Shown here: one piece after another, positions 46,096 to 54,697 of the stretch
Layout: each line of letters begins with the position of its first letter
Position numbering within the stretch: position 1 is the stretch's first letter
Source: Arenibacter hampyeongensis
GTDB lineage: Bacteria; Bacteroidota; Bacteroidia; Flavobacteriales; Flavobacteriaceae
Reading direction: 5' to 3'
Length of the DNA stretch: 64,000 nucleotides
Assembly: GCF_002909255.1 (NCBI RefSeq)
Contig: NZ_PIOB01000001.1
Span: forward strand, 1,240,001-1,304,000
Notes under the pieces: model-generated
The model's input: the letters and a program-made list of their open reading frames with translations, nothing else
The model's database searches: none
What the model was told of the DNA's origin: nothing
Position numbers and translations under genes: made by a program

Positions 46096-46308
46096 TTATT
46101 TATTCAGTTTTAGGCGTTCTTTTAAGACTTCCTTTAGGTAAGGATCAGAAAACATCCCTAAATCCACACCATCATAACCGGATACCTTGGCCCTAACACA
46201 AAAGGCGTCCCAAGACAATTGGTTTGCCCAATCAGTTTGAAAAAATAATACCTTTTCTTGTCCATAGGAAAAGAGTAAAGATCCAAAAAGAATGATAAAT
46301 AATCGCAT
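46096..46308 (-). pseudogene. Truncated sugar-phosphate isomerase/epimerase (N-terminus only)
   Basis: 70 residues: signal peptide (1-16), then EKVLFFQTDWANQLSWDAF and SGYDGVDLGM, the opening strand of a xylose-isomerase-like TIM barrel often encoded in this operon type. The usual 250-300 residues of barrel are missing; the frame ends in KERLKLNK and a stop just before the next gene. I take it as a deletion remnant. It may still be translated as a short exported peptide. Confidence 0.7.
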
Positions 46309-46329
46309 TGTGTTGGTTTGGTTGGTTTT

Positions 46330-47838
46330 TTAGGCAAGTATTTCCTGTATAACGTGCCCTTCTACATCCGTAAGACGGAAGGGTCTTCCTTGAAAATCAA
46401 AAGTAAATTGTTCGTGGTCAAATCCCAATAAGTGCATCATGGTGGCATGGACATCGTGTACGGAGACCTGGCCCTCCAAAGCGGAAAAGCCTATCTCATC
46501 GGTCACACCCCAACTGGCACCTTTTTTTATACCTCCTCCGGCCATCCACATGGTAAACGCATCGCCGTGGTGATCCCTACCTTTATAGGCCATTTCCTGT
46601 CCTTCCCTATTTTCTTGCATGGGAGTCCGGCCGAACTCGCCACCCCAGACTACCAAGGTTTCATCCAATAATCCTCTTTGTTTAAGATCCAAGAGTAGGG
46701 CGGACATGGGCCGGTCTATTTCTGTACATTTATTTCTAAGCCCCAAATCTACTGCGGTATCATGTCCTGTACCATGACTGTCCCATCCCCAGTCGAACAA
46801 TTGTACAAAACGTACTCCGTCCTCCACAAGTTTTCTGGCCAAAAGGCAATTGTTGGCAAAGGATTCCTTTCCCGGTTGCACACCGTACATTTCTTTAATA
46901 TGTTCGGGTTCATTGTTGATGTTCATGACCTCTGGCACTGCGGTCTGCATGCGGAACGCCATTTCGTACTGATTGATCCTAGCCAAAATTTCCGGATCGG
47001 AATATTCATTGAATTCTTTCTTATTGATGTTGTTTATTGCATCAATGGTACTTTTTTTAAGATTCCGGCTTATGCCTTTGGGGTCGTCTATATAAAGCAC
47101 CGGATCTCCTTTGGATCGGCATTGGACCCCTTGGTAAACTGATGGTAAGAAACCACTACCCCAAACACTCTTTCCTGCATCCGGTGTTTTACCTCCTGAG
47201 GTAAGAACTACGAAACCAGGCAAATTCTGATTTTCGGAACCTAAGCCATAGGTGACCCATGACCCAATACTTGGTCTGCCCAATCTGGGGCTTCCCGTAT
47301 GCATGAACAATTGGGCGGGCCCGTGATTGAATTGATCTGTGTTTACCGCTTTAAGAAAAGCAACTTCATCCACTACTTTGGAAAAGTGCGGCAAGAAGTT
47401 GGACACCCAGTTACCCGATTCCCCATGTTGTTTAAATTCTGCCTGAGGTCCCAAAAGTTTAGGGGTTCCCCTAATAAAGGCAAATTTTTTCCCTTCCAAC
47501 AGGGATTGAGGACAGGCCTGATTGTGCAATTTATGTAGTGTGGGCTTATAATCGAACATTTCCAGTTGCGAAGGGGCACCAGCCATGTGTAGATAAATAA
47601 CCGATTTTACCTTGGCTGGGAAAGGAGGCGCCATAGAAGCCAAGGGGTTTACATCCCTTTCCGTTAAGGCAATCTTAGCTTTTTCGTTGTTGCCGAGAAA
47701 GGAATTACAGGACATAGCGAAGGAACCTAGGGCCAAACCGCCCATCCCGGCAACACAATCCTTAATGAAATGCCGACGGGTCTTGGCCTGAATTTCCCGC
47801 TGTAACTTTTCTTTTATTAATCGGTCTAAACTGTTCAT
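46330..47838 (-). CDS. DUF1501 protein, Tat-exported
   Basis: 502 residues with a twin-arginine signal (TRRHFIKDCVAGMGGLALG, residues about 21-40). The sulfatase-like DUF1501 fold is seen in HMAGAPSQLEMFDYKPTLH, MHTGSPRLGRPSIGSWVTYG, VQLFDWGWDSHG and VVWGGEFGRTPMQ. It has the metal-binding pattern of the alkaline phosphatase superfamily, but no catalytic assay is known to me. It lies 2 bases after its DUF1553 partner and is exported to the same compartment. Confidence 0.92.
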   Translation of the reverse strand: MNSLDRLIKEKLQREIQAKTRRHFIKDCVAGMGGLALGSFAMSCNSFLGNNEKAKIALTERDVNPLASMAPPFPAKVKSVIYLHMAGAPSQLEMFDYKPTLHKLHNQACPQSLLEGKKFAFIRGTPKLLGPQAEFKQHGESGNWVSNFLPHFSKVVDEVAFLKAVNTDQFNHGPAQLFMHTGSPRLGRPSIGSWVTYGLGSENQNLPGFVVLTSGGKTPDAGKSVWGSGFLPSVYQGVQCRSKGDPVLYIDDPKGISRNLKKSTIDAINNINKKEFNEYSDPEILARINQYEMAFRMQTAVPEVMNINNEPEHIKEMYGVQPGKESFANNCLLARKLVEDGVRFVQLFDWGWDSHGTGHDTAVDLGLRNKCTEIDRPMSALLLDLKQRGLLDETLVVWGGEFGRTPMQENREGQEMAYKGRDHHGDAFTMWMAGGGIKKGASWGVTDEIGFSALEGQVSVHDVHATMMHLLGFDHEQFTFDFQGRPFRLTDVEGHVIQEILA

Positions 47839-47840
47839 AA

Positions 47841-50576
47841 TTACGATTTTGTTAAAAACTCATCCAAGTTCATAATGGCATTGGCCACAACGGTCAATGC
47901 CGCTAAATTGGCATTGGCATCGGTCTCAAATGGAATAAATTCCTTTATGTTTTTCGGTTTATCCTTGAAATCGGATAGGGAAACGTTGTACAATTCCCTT
48001 AAAGCGCTTAATTTTTCGTCACTAATGTCTACCAATACCGCTTTTTTATAACCTTGTCGTATGCTGGTGTCCACATTATTGCCCTGGCCCATAAATTTAG
48101 CCAAATGATAGGCGGTTTCTAGATATACAGGGTCGTTAAGGGTGACCAAGGCCTGTAAAGGGGTGTTGGTTACGGTCCTGCGAACCGTTGATACTTCCCT
48201 GCTTCCTGCATCAAAAGTGAGGAATGAAGGATATGGACTGGTTCTTTTTAAATAGGTGTAAAGGGCTTTTCTGTATTTGTCCTCTCCTAGGCTTTCTACC
48301 CAATTGCCGCCGTTGTATACTGTTTGCCAAATACCTTCCGGTTGTGGTGGCATTACACTGGGGCCGTACATTTTTGTGCTCAAAAGCCCCGAAACGGCAA
48401 GGGCCTGATCTCGAATTTGTTCCGCTCCCAGGCGCATTCTTGGACCACGTGCATATAGTCTGTTTTCAGGATCCAAATTGTATAATTTGGCATTGTTCTT
48501 GGAACTTTGTCTGTAGGTACCGGACATTACAATGTCCTTTACCAAGGCCTTTATGCTCCAATTATGCTCGTTCATTAATCTTAAAGACAACCAGTCCAAT
48601 AATTCTGGATGGGTTGGAGGGTCGGACTGGGAGCCCATATCCTCTAAGGAGGCTACTATTCCGCGCCCGTAGATTTGCTGCCATACCCTGTTGACCAAGG
48701 TACGTGCCGTTAGCGGATTTTCTTTGCTGACGATCCATTTGGAGAACCCTAACCTATTTTTTGGCCATGCATCGTTCCAAGCATTGAGGCTTTTGGGAGT
48801 TGCAGGTTGCACAGTATCGGTTTTCATAAGCCAATTGCCTCTTTCGAAAACCTGGGTGGTTCTTTGTTGATAATCGGGATTTTCCACAATAATGGGCAGT
48901 GTAGGGGTATTGGTATTCAACATCTGCATAAAATTCTCGTCCATTTGGGTGTAACCATTGTTATCCGCCTTAATTTCTGGAAGAAAAGCAAACCACGAAA
49001 TGTAGCTAGTAGGACTTTTTGGTGAAATCTTATCGTTGTTCGCCTCTATATATAGGTTTAATTTTTCATTACTTTGTTTAAAGGGAAATTTTTGGATAAC
49101 CCTACCGTTGGTTTTGTTTGTTGTAAATTGAGCCAAAATTTCCCCCTCTCCATGATCTCTTCTTATGGTTACCTTGGTTCCATCTATTCCCGAGGAATAC
49201 TTCATGTACATATAATTGGCACCTTGGGTATAAACATCATTGAGGTAACAGGAGCCATTGTCCCTTAAGGCGAGCCATTTGGTATCCGCCAAATTGCCAT
49301 TGGTGTAGTTCTTGGCCGAATGGGCATGGTAGATTGGTTCAGAATATTGTAGGAAATTATTATAGGCTTCGGCTATCTCCTTTTTCTCATTTTTAGAGAT
49401 CCAATCATAAATACCAGTGACTTTCCTTTGTTGCTCCTCGTTATAAAATTTCAAATTAGGCTCATCTTCCGATGTATCTTCATCTCTGGTATTGTTGAAA
49501 AATGCCATTAGATTGTAGTATTCCCTATTTTTAAAGGGATCATAGGTATGGCTATGACATTGTACACATCCTATTGTGGTACTCTGCCATACTTCAAAGG
49601 TAGTGTTTACCCTATCAATTAGGGATGCTACTCTGAATTCCTCGTCATCCGTTCCTCCCTCATCGTTGTTCATGGTATTTCTATGGAAGGCAGTCGCGAT
49701 AAGTTGATCGGCAGATGGGTTGGGCAGCAGGTCGCCCGCCAATTGCTCAATAGTAAATTGGTCGTATGGCATATCGTTGTTTAGGGCTTTTATAACCCAA
49801 TCTCGATACTGCCACATTGATCTTCCCATGTCTTTTTCATAGCCCTTAGTGTCCGCATAGCGGGCATGGTCCAACCACCAACTGGCCCATTTTTCACCGT
49901 AAGCATCTCGGGACAACAGCTCGTCTACCATATTTTCATAGGTAATTTTGCCAGAGGTAAAATCATTAAATATGGATTCGTCTGGTGGGAGTCCGGTAAT
50001 ATCCATGGCCAGTCTTCTGGCTATAATATTGGGCTCCGCAGCCGGACTTGGTTCCAAGTCGTTGTTTTCCAGGGTTCTCAATATAAAGTGGTCAATTTCA
50101 TTTTTAATAAACCCTTGAGAATCATTGGAAGAAATACCGGCGGACTGTGTTGCTTCCGGAATTTCCACTTTTTCCGGTAAGGTATAGGCCCAGTGTTTGC
50201 CCCATTTTGCGCCCTGGTCAACCCACTTGGTCAATAGTTCAATGTCCTCTTTTGAAAGTTTGGATTTTTTATATGGCATGCGCAATTCCGGGTCATCTTC
50301 CTTTAAACGCTGGATAAAAGGGCTTTTGGCCGCGTTGCCCGGAATAATTGCAGGAACGCCGGATTCGGTATCTGCGAAGGCTTCTTCCTGGAACAAAAGA
50401 CTAAAACCGCCACTTTTTTTAACCCCGCCGTGGCAGACAATGCAGTTCTTGTTCAGAATTGGTTTTATATCCGCACTAAAATCTACAGTATCCGAAGGTT
50501 TAAGAAGGTTCCATACAGAAATAATAAGTATAATGATACCGATAAATAAAAGGCTATATGATACTTGCTTTTTCAC
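47841..50576 (-). CDS. DUF1553/DUF1549 planctomycete-type cytochrome c protein
   Basis: 911 residues. N-terminal membrane anchor (about 7-24), then a cytochrome c domain with CIVCHGG at 45-51 and its Met ligand in LRMPYKKSKLSKED. DUF1549 (about 150-355: ARYADTKGYEKDMGRSMWQY, and a second haem-like CVQCHSHTYDP near 336), a lectin- or CBM-like insertion (about 430-570) and DUF1553 (about 600-880: LTARTLVNRVWQQIYGRGIV) follow. Typically paired with DUF1501, as here. First gene of the operon; the substrate oxidised is unknown. Confidence 0.92.
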   Translation of the reverse strand: MKKQVSYSLLFIGIIILIISVWNLLKPSDTVDFSADIKPILNKNCIVCHGGVKKSGGFSLLFQEEAFADTESGVPAIIPGNAAKSPFIQRLKEDDPELRMPYKKSKLSKEDIELLTKWVDQGAKWGKHWAYTLPEKVEIPEATQSAGISSNDSQGFIKNEIDHFILRTLENNDLEPSPAAEPNIIARRLAMDITGLPPDESIFNDFTSGKITYENMVDELLSRDAYGEKWASWWLDHARYADTKGYEKDMGRSMWQYRDWVIKALNNDMPYDQFTIEQLAGDLLPNPSADQLIATAFHRNTMNNDEGGTDDEEFRVASLIDRVNTTFEVWQSTTIGCVQCHSHTYDPFKNREYYNLMAFFNNTRDEDTSEDEPNLKFYNEEQQRKVTGIYDWISKNEKKEIAEAYNNFLQYSEPIYHAHSAKNYTNGNLADTKWLALRDNGSCYLNDVYTQGANYMYMKYSSGIDGTKVTIRRDHGEGEILAQFTTNKTNGRVIQKFPFKQSNEKLNLYIEANNDKISPKSPTSYISWFAFLPEIKADNNGYTQMDENFMQMLNTNTPTLPIIVENPDYQQRTTQVFERGNWLMKTDTVQPATPKSLNAWNDAWPKNRLGFSKWIVSKENPLTARTLVNRVWQQIYGRGIVASLEDMGSQSDPPTHPELLDWLSLRLMNEHNWSIKALVKDIVMSGTYRQSSKNNAKLYNLDPENRLYARGPRMRLGAEQIRDQALAVSGLLSTKMYGPSVMPPQPEGIWQTVYNGGNWVESLGEDKYRKALYTYLKRTSPYPSFLTFDAGSREVSTVRRTVTNTPLQALVTLNDPVYLETAYHLAKFMGQGNNVDTSIRQGYKKAVLVDISDEKLSALRELYNVSLSDFKDKPKNIKEFIPFETDANANLAALTVVANAIMNLDEFLTKS

Positions 50577-51127
50577 GCTATTATTTTTAAGTATTTGTTC
50601 TACAATAATATTTTCGAATCCGAGTAATCAATGTGCTCCAACCGTAAAGTAATATTAAGTAGTTAATTTAATTGTTTCAAGGGGAATAATAGTACCACCT
50701 AATATAATTATGTGCAACCAACATTACGTCAATTGTCAATACTTTTTTGTCTTGCACGCTTTTAAATGTTCTTATTAGTTCTCCAAAAATCGAACCGTTT
50801 CACGATACTTATATCTGGGACATCCAAAATGCGATATTTTGGAATAACAAAACGGCGATATTTTAAGCAATTATATGGGAAATAAACCCCAATATCCACC
50901 AAATAACTATTTTATTAGGAAATTTTCCGTCAATCCTGCCTATTATTCATCTAAAACTTAGTTTATATCAGAGCAATACCACTATAAAAGTATGAAAATG
51001 TAAAGGCATTGTCAACACAAAATTATCCCAACGGCAGATGATGGTTATAAGGTACAAGAATTTCAGTGATTCTATCCTAATGACAGAATCACTGAAATTC
51101 ATTGAAAGTTTTGTTGTTCTCTGGAAA
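50577..51127. other. Intergenic region upstream of the cytochrome operon
   Basis: 551 bases. Promoter space for the minus-strand operon at its left, and the lysS terminator hairpin at its right. I see no gene: short frames of about 20 codons lack support. GCGATATTTT occurs twice (near 50831 and 50866), which may be coincidence. Confidence 0.5.
51058..51100 (-). terminator. Large perfect hairpin after lysS
   Basis: GAATTTCAGTGATTCT (51058-51073) pairs exactly with AGAATCACTGAAATTC (51085-51100), an 11-base loop between. It lies 27 bases after the lysS stop. The 16-bp stem is long for a terminator and the T-run is weak, so an RNA-end-stabilising role is also possible. Confidence 0.65.
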
Positions 51128-52819
51128 TTATTTCTTTAGAAGCACCACTTTAATGTCACCTTCGGTGGCAACTTTGATCAACTCGTGCTTGGAAAGGGCC
51201 TTCATGGATTTATCCCATTTTTTACCGCTTAGCCCCGCTTTGGTCTTAAGTTCTTCCAACGCTAACTTTCCTTCGGATTTTAATAGGGCAAGTATGTCTT
51301 TTTCTTCCTCACTAAGCTCAACTTGTTTCTTTTCCGGCCTCATTTGTGGGAAGAACAGTACTTCTTGTATGGAGGCGTTGTTGGTCATTAACATGACCAG
51401 GCGATCAATGCCGATACCAATACCACTGGTAGGGGGCATTCCATATTCCAGTGCCCTTAGGAAATCTTGGTCAATGAACATTGCTTCGTCATCGCCTTTT
51501 TCTGAAAGTTGTAGTTGGTCCTCAAACCTTTCACGCTGATCGATGGGGTCGTTCAACTCAGAATAGGCATTGGCCAACTCTTTACCATTTACCATTAGCT
51601 CAAAACGTTCCGTTAATGCCGGATTGTCCCTATGCTCCTTGCACAAAGGGCTCATTTCTTTAGGGTAATCTGTGATAAAGGTGGGTTGTACGTAGTGATG
51701 TTCACATTTTTCACCGAAAATTTCATCGATAAGTTTGCCAACTCCCATACTATCGTCAGCCTCAATATGTAATTTTTTGGCTACTTCCCTCAGTTCTACT
51801 TCATTCATTCCGGCAACATCAAAACCGGTATGGATTTTAATAGCTTCCAATATGGGAACTCTGGGGTAAGGAGCCTTAAATTCTATCTCATTTTTACCAA
51901 CTGTCACTTTTGAAGAACCATTTGAGTCAACTGCCACTTTTTCCAGAAGCTTTTCGGTCATGTCCATCATCCAATTGTAATCCTTGTAGGCCACATAAAG
52001 TTCCATGACCGTAAATTCAGGATTATGGGTGCGATCCATACCTTCGTTCCTAAAATCCTTTGCAAATTCGTAAACACCATCAAAGCCTCCTACAATCAAC
52101 CTTTTTAAGTACAACTCATTGGCAACCCTTAAGTATAAAGGAATGTTCAGGGCGTTGTGGTGAGTCATAAACGGACGGGCAGCCGCACCTCCGGGAATAG
52201 GTTGTAATATAGGGGTCTCAACCTCCAAATAGCCGGCATCGTTAAAAAACTGACGCATACTATTGGTGATTTTGGTACGCTTTATAAAATTTTTCTTAAC
52301 ACTGGGATTTACTACCAAATCCACATATCTCTGGCGATAGCGCAATTCAGGGTCGTTAAACTCATCATAAACCTTACCTTCTGCATCTACTTTTGGCAAG
52401 GGCAACGGGCGTAAGGATTTACTTAGTAAGGTAAAATTCCTGACCATTACGGTTTTTTCCCCAACCTGAGTGGTGAAAAGTTCCCCTTCAATGCCAATAA
52501 TGTCACCAATGTCCAATAATTTCTTATATACATCATTGTACAAGGTCTTGTCATCCCCTGTGCAAATTTCGTCCCTATTGAAATAGACCTGTATACGACC
52601 TTCACTGTCCTGTAGTTCGGCAAAAGAAGCCTTACCTTGGATTCTTCTGGACATAAGTCTTCCGGAAAGGACTACCTTTTTACCTTCTTCATAATTCTCC
52701 TTGGCCTTTTTGGAAGTACTATCAACTGGGTATAGTGCGGCTGGGTAGGGGTCGATGCCCATTTCCCTTAACTTGCCAAGTTTTTCCCTTCTAATTACTT
52801 CTTGTTCCGAAAGCTGCAT
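51128..52819 (-). CDS. lysS: Lysyl-tRNA synthetase, class II
   Basis: 563 residues. An OB-fold anticodon-binding domain (about 55-155: VVLSGRLMSRRIQGKASFAE) precedes the class II core: motif 1 near 185, motif 2 in FAKDFRNEGMDRTHNPEFT, motif 3 in GMPPTSGIGIGIDRLVML. The C-terminal 60-70 residues form an additional small helical domain (SGKKWDKSMKALSKHELIKV), seen in Bacteroidetes enzymes. A promoter of the TAnnTTTG type lies upstream and a large hairpin downstream. Confidence 0.97.
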   Translation of the reverse strand: MQLSEQEVIRREKLGKLREMGIDPYPAALYPVDSTSKKAKENYEEGKKVVLSGRLMSRRIQGKASFAELQDSEGRIQVYFNRDEICTGDDKTLYNDVYKKLLDIGDIIGIEGELFTTQVGEKTVMVRNFTLLSKSLRPLPLPKVDAEGKVYDEFNDPELRYRQRYVDLVVNPSVKKNFIKRTKITNSMRQFFNDAGYLEVETPILQPIPGGAAARPFMTHHNALNIPLYLRVANELYLKRLIVGGFDGVYEFAKDFRNEGMDRTHNPEFTVMELYVAYKDYNWMMDMTEKLLEKVAVDSNGSSKVTVGKNEIEFKAPYPRVPILEAIKIHTGFDVAGMNEVELREVAKKLHIEADDSMGVGKLIDEIFGEKCEHHYVQPTFITDYPKEMSPLCKEHRDNPALTERFELMVNGKELANAYSELNDPIDQRERFEDQLQLSEKGDDEAMFIDQDFLRALEYGMPPTSGIGIGIDRLVMLMTNNASIQEVLFFPQMRPEKKQVELSEEEKDILALLKSEGKLALEELKTKAGLSGKKWDKSMKALSKHELIKVATEGDIKVVLLKK

Positions 52820-52839
52820 ATACTTATAAATTAAGGCTG

Positions 52840-52870
52840 CAAATATAGTTACTCTGCGTTAATCTATCAA
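52840..52870 (-). promoter_or_regulatory. Bacteroidetes-type promoter of lysS
   Basis: On the minus strand TTG (52870-52868), a 20-base spacer and TATATTTG (52847-52840) match the -33/-7 consensus. The ATG lies 20 bases beyond, so the leader is about 15 bases. Confidence 0.5.
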
Positions 52871-53006
52871 TCCAAAAATCAGAATTGATAGTTTTCAAAA
52901 TAGGCTACAGCAATTATTTATGTTTTCATGTAACAAACTGACCGTTTTTTAGTCTTATTGGTACACCTGCCCCGTCTATGGGCAGAATCAATCAAAATTC
53001 GAAAAA

Positions 53007-53162
53007 ATGGGCTGTTTTAGAGTCATATTGGCCATTGTTTTTCCACCCTTGGCCGTATTGGGCAAGGGCTGCGGTTCCTTTATAATAGTTTTTCTGCTTA
53101 CCCTTTGTGGATGGGTACCCGGTGTAATCGCCGCGCTGATCATCCTTAACAATCCAAACTAG
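53007..53162 (+). CDS. YqaE/Pmp3-family membrane protein
   Basis: 51 residues, starting MGCFRVILAIVFPPLAVLGK, followed by a second hydrophobic helix and the conserved CGWVPGVIAALIIL. Two membrane helices with the FPPLAV and PGVIAA motifs are diagnostic of the Pmp3/YqaE (UPF0057) family of small stress-associated membrane peptides. The gene is 44 bases upstream of lipB on the same strand. Its short length makes it easy to miss. Confidence 0.93.
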   Translation: MGCFRVILAIVFPPLAVLGKGCGSFIIVFLLTLCGWVPGVIAALIILNNPN

Positions 53163-53172
53163 GGTTTTGAGG

Positions 53173-53202
53173 TTTGGTTTATGGGTGGAGTTTGTATCTT
53201 TG
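53173..53202 (+). promoter_or_regulatory. Promoter of lipB, predicts leaderless mRNA
   Basis: TTTG (53173-53176), an 18-base spacer and TATCTTTG (53195-53202) are an excellent match to the Bacteroidetes housekeeping promoter. The lipB ATG starts only 4 bases later, so transcription should start at or next to the ATG. Confidence 0.6.
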
Positions 53203-53206
53203 CAGC

Positions 53207-53923
53207 ATGAACAAAAGGATTCTCTTAGAAGATTTGGGACGTAAAGATTACAAGGATACTTGGGATTACCAGGAGCAATTGTTCAAATCCATTATCGACT
53301 TAAAAATAAGGAATAGGAGGGAGGGTTCCCAATTGGAAACACCCAATCATTTTTTGTTTGTAGAACATCCACATGTATACACTTTGGGTAAAAGCGGTGA
53401 TATGGATAATCTGTTGGTGGATGAAAATGTACTTACCGAGAAAGGCGCAAAATTCTACAAGATAAACCGTGGCGGGGATATAACCTATCACGGTCCCGGA
53501 CAGATTGTTGGTTATCCTATTTTGGACCTTGATAATTTCTTTACCGATATTCATAAATACCTAAGGTTTTTAGAGGAGATGGTTATTTTGACCCTGACGG
53601 ATTACGGTCTTAAAGCGGAGCGATCCAAAGGGGAAACAGGAGTTTGGTTGGATATAGGCACACCGTTTGCCAGAAAAATATGTGCTATGGGCGTCCGAGC
53701 CAGCCGATGGGTAACCATGCACGGTTTTGCATTGAACGTGAATGCCGATCTCGGCTATTTTGATTTGATGATTCCCTGCGGTATCAAAGGTAAGGCCGTT
53801 ACTTCCTTAAATGTTGAACTTGGAAAAAAGGAAGTGGATATGGAAGAAGTGAAGCAGAGACTATTGAAGCATTTTGAAATTCTTTTTGAAGCTGAATTTC
53901 AAAGTAGTGATAAACAATTTTGA
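53207..53923 (+). CDS. lipB: Lipoyl(octanoyl) transferase
   Basis: LipB (238 residues from MNKRILLEDLGRKDYKDTW) moves octanoyl groups from acyl carrier protein to lipoyl domains of 2-oxoacid dehydrogenases. Signatures: EHPHVYTLGKSG, INRGGDITYHGPGQIVGYPI and IPCGIKGKAVTSL with the catalytic Cys and Lys. An upstream ATG would add 11 residues but lies within the promoter. A strong terminator follows. Confidence 0.96.
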   Translation: MNKRILLEDLGRKDYKDTWDYQEQLFKSIIDLKIRNRREGSQLETPNHFLFVEHPHVYTLGKSGDMDNLLVDENVLTEKGAKFYKINRGGDITYHGPGQIVGYPILDLDNFFTDIHKYLRFLEEMVILTLTDYGLKAERSKGETGVWLDIGTPFARKICAMGVRASRWVTMHGFALNVNADLGYFDLMIPCGIKGKAVTSLNVELGKKEVDMEEVKQRLLKHFEILFEAEFQSSDKQF

Positions 53924-53954
53924 AAAAAACCAAGACCAAAGTCTTGGTTTTTTT
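53923..53954. terminator. Bidirectional terminator between lipB and the TapB-like gene
   Basis: ACCAAGAC (53929-53936) pairs with GTCTTGGT (53941-53948) around a 4-base loop, extended by A-run and T-run on the two sides. It serves both convergent genes. Confidence 0.9.
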
Positions 53955-53973
53955 CATCTAAAATCTTTCTGAT

Positions 53974-54666
53974 TTAATTATTGAACTTGGTGAGTTGCAT
54001 TTGGTTGGTAAGATCACCATTCTTTTTATATGTTTCCTGCTTTACCATTCCTACCCCTTCCGTAAGCCATAACTTGGATTGCATTGTCTGTTTTACGCCC
54101 ATGGTCTCTGAAATATTGTCCTGAGTTATCACGTAACACTCAAAGGTACCTGCAGGGGTTGTGATACTTTCTTTTTTTTCCACTTTCCTATTTAGCTGGT
54201 CTACTTTAATATTCATGTTCATGCCAGTCATTTTAATGGATATGGCTACATTGGCGTCGTCTAAGCCTTGGCCAACCTTAAGGTTGTTAGGCAACTCTAT
54301 ATCTGTTCCGCTAATCTCCATTTCCACCCCCATGTCCGTATATTGTTTCATCATTTGTGCCGGTACCAGTGAATTGTAGTCTATTTTGACTACATCCCCG
54401 GTACAACTGATTTTATAATCGGATACCAATATTTCCTTTCCTTTTTCATCTGTGAACTTCATATTCATGGTAGCGGTGGTAACACCGCCCGAATTTTCGA
54501 CATTTATAATGGAATAATCGGTAACGCCTTCGGTTTTTCCTTTTTTGTTGGTCATCGTATATTGAAAACTCGTACCCTCTTCCATTGGATAGTATTTGCT
54601 ACAATCCTGAGATAAAGTTGTTGAGGTTACAAGGAAAAAGCTACAAATTAAGGTAAGTGTTCTCAT
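53974..54666 (-). CDS. DUF3108/TapB-like exported protein
   Basis: 230 residues from MRTLTLICSFFLVTSTTLSQ, a signal peptide. The mature part is beta-rich: KYYPMEEGTSFQYTMTNKKG, TPAGTFECYVITQDN and VGMVKQETYKKNGDL, as in TapB/DUF3108 proteins. It lies 31 bases after the OmpA gene and probably forms an operon with it. Function unknown. A longer frame runs back into the OmpA gene. Confidence 0.8.
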   Translation of the reverse strand: MRTLTLICSFFLVTSTTLSQDCSKYYPMEEGTSFQYTMTNKKGKTEGVTDYSIINVENSGGVTTATMNMKFTDEKGKEILVSDYKISCTGDVVKIDYNSLVPAQMMKQYTDMGVEMEISGTDIELPNNLKVGQGLDDANVAISIKMTGMNMNIKVDQLNRKVEKKESITTPAGTFECYVITQDNISETMGVKQTMQSKLWLTEGVGMVKQETYKKNGDLTNQMQLTKFNN

Positions 54667-54697
54667 ATTTTTTATTTTAGATGGATATGTTTTAAAG

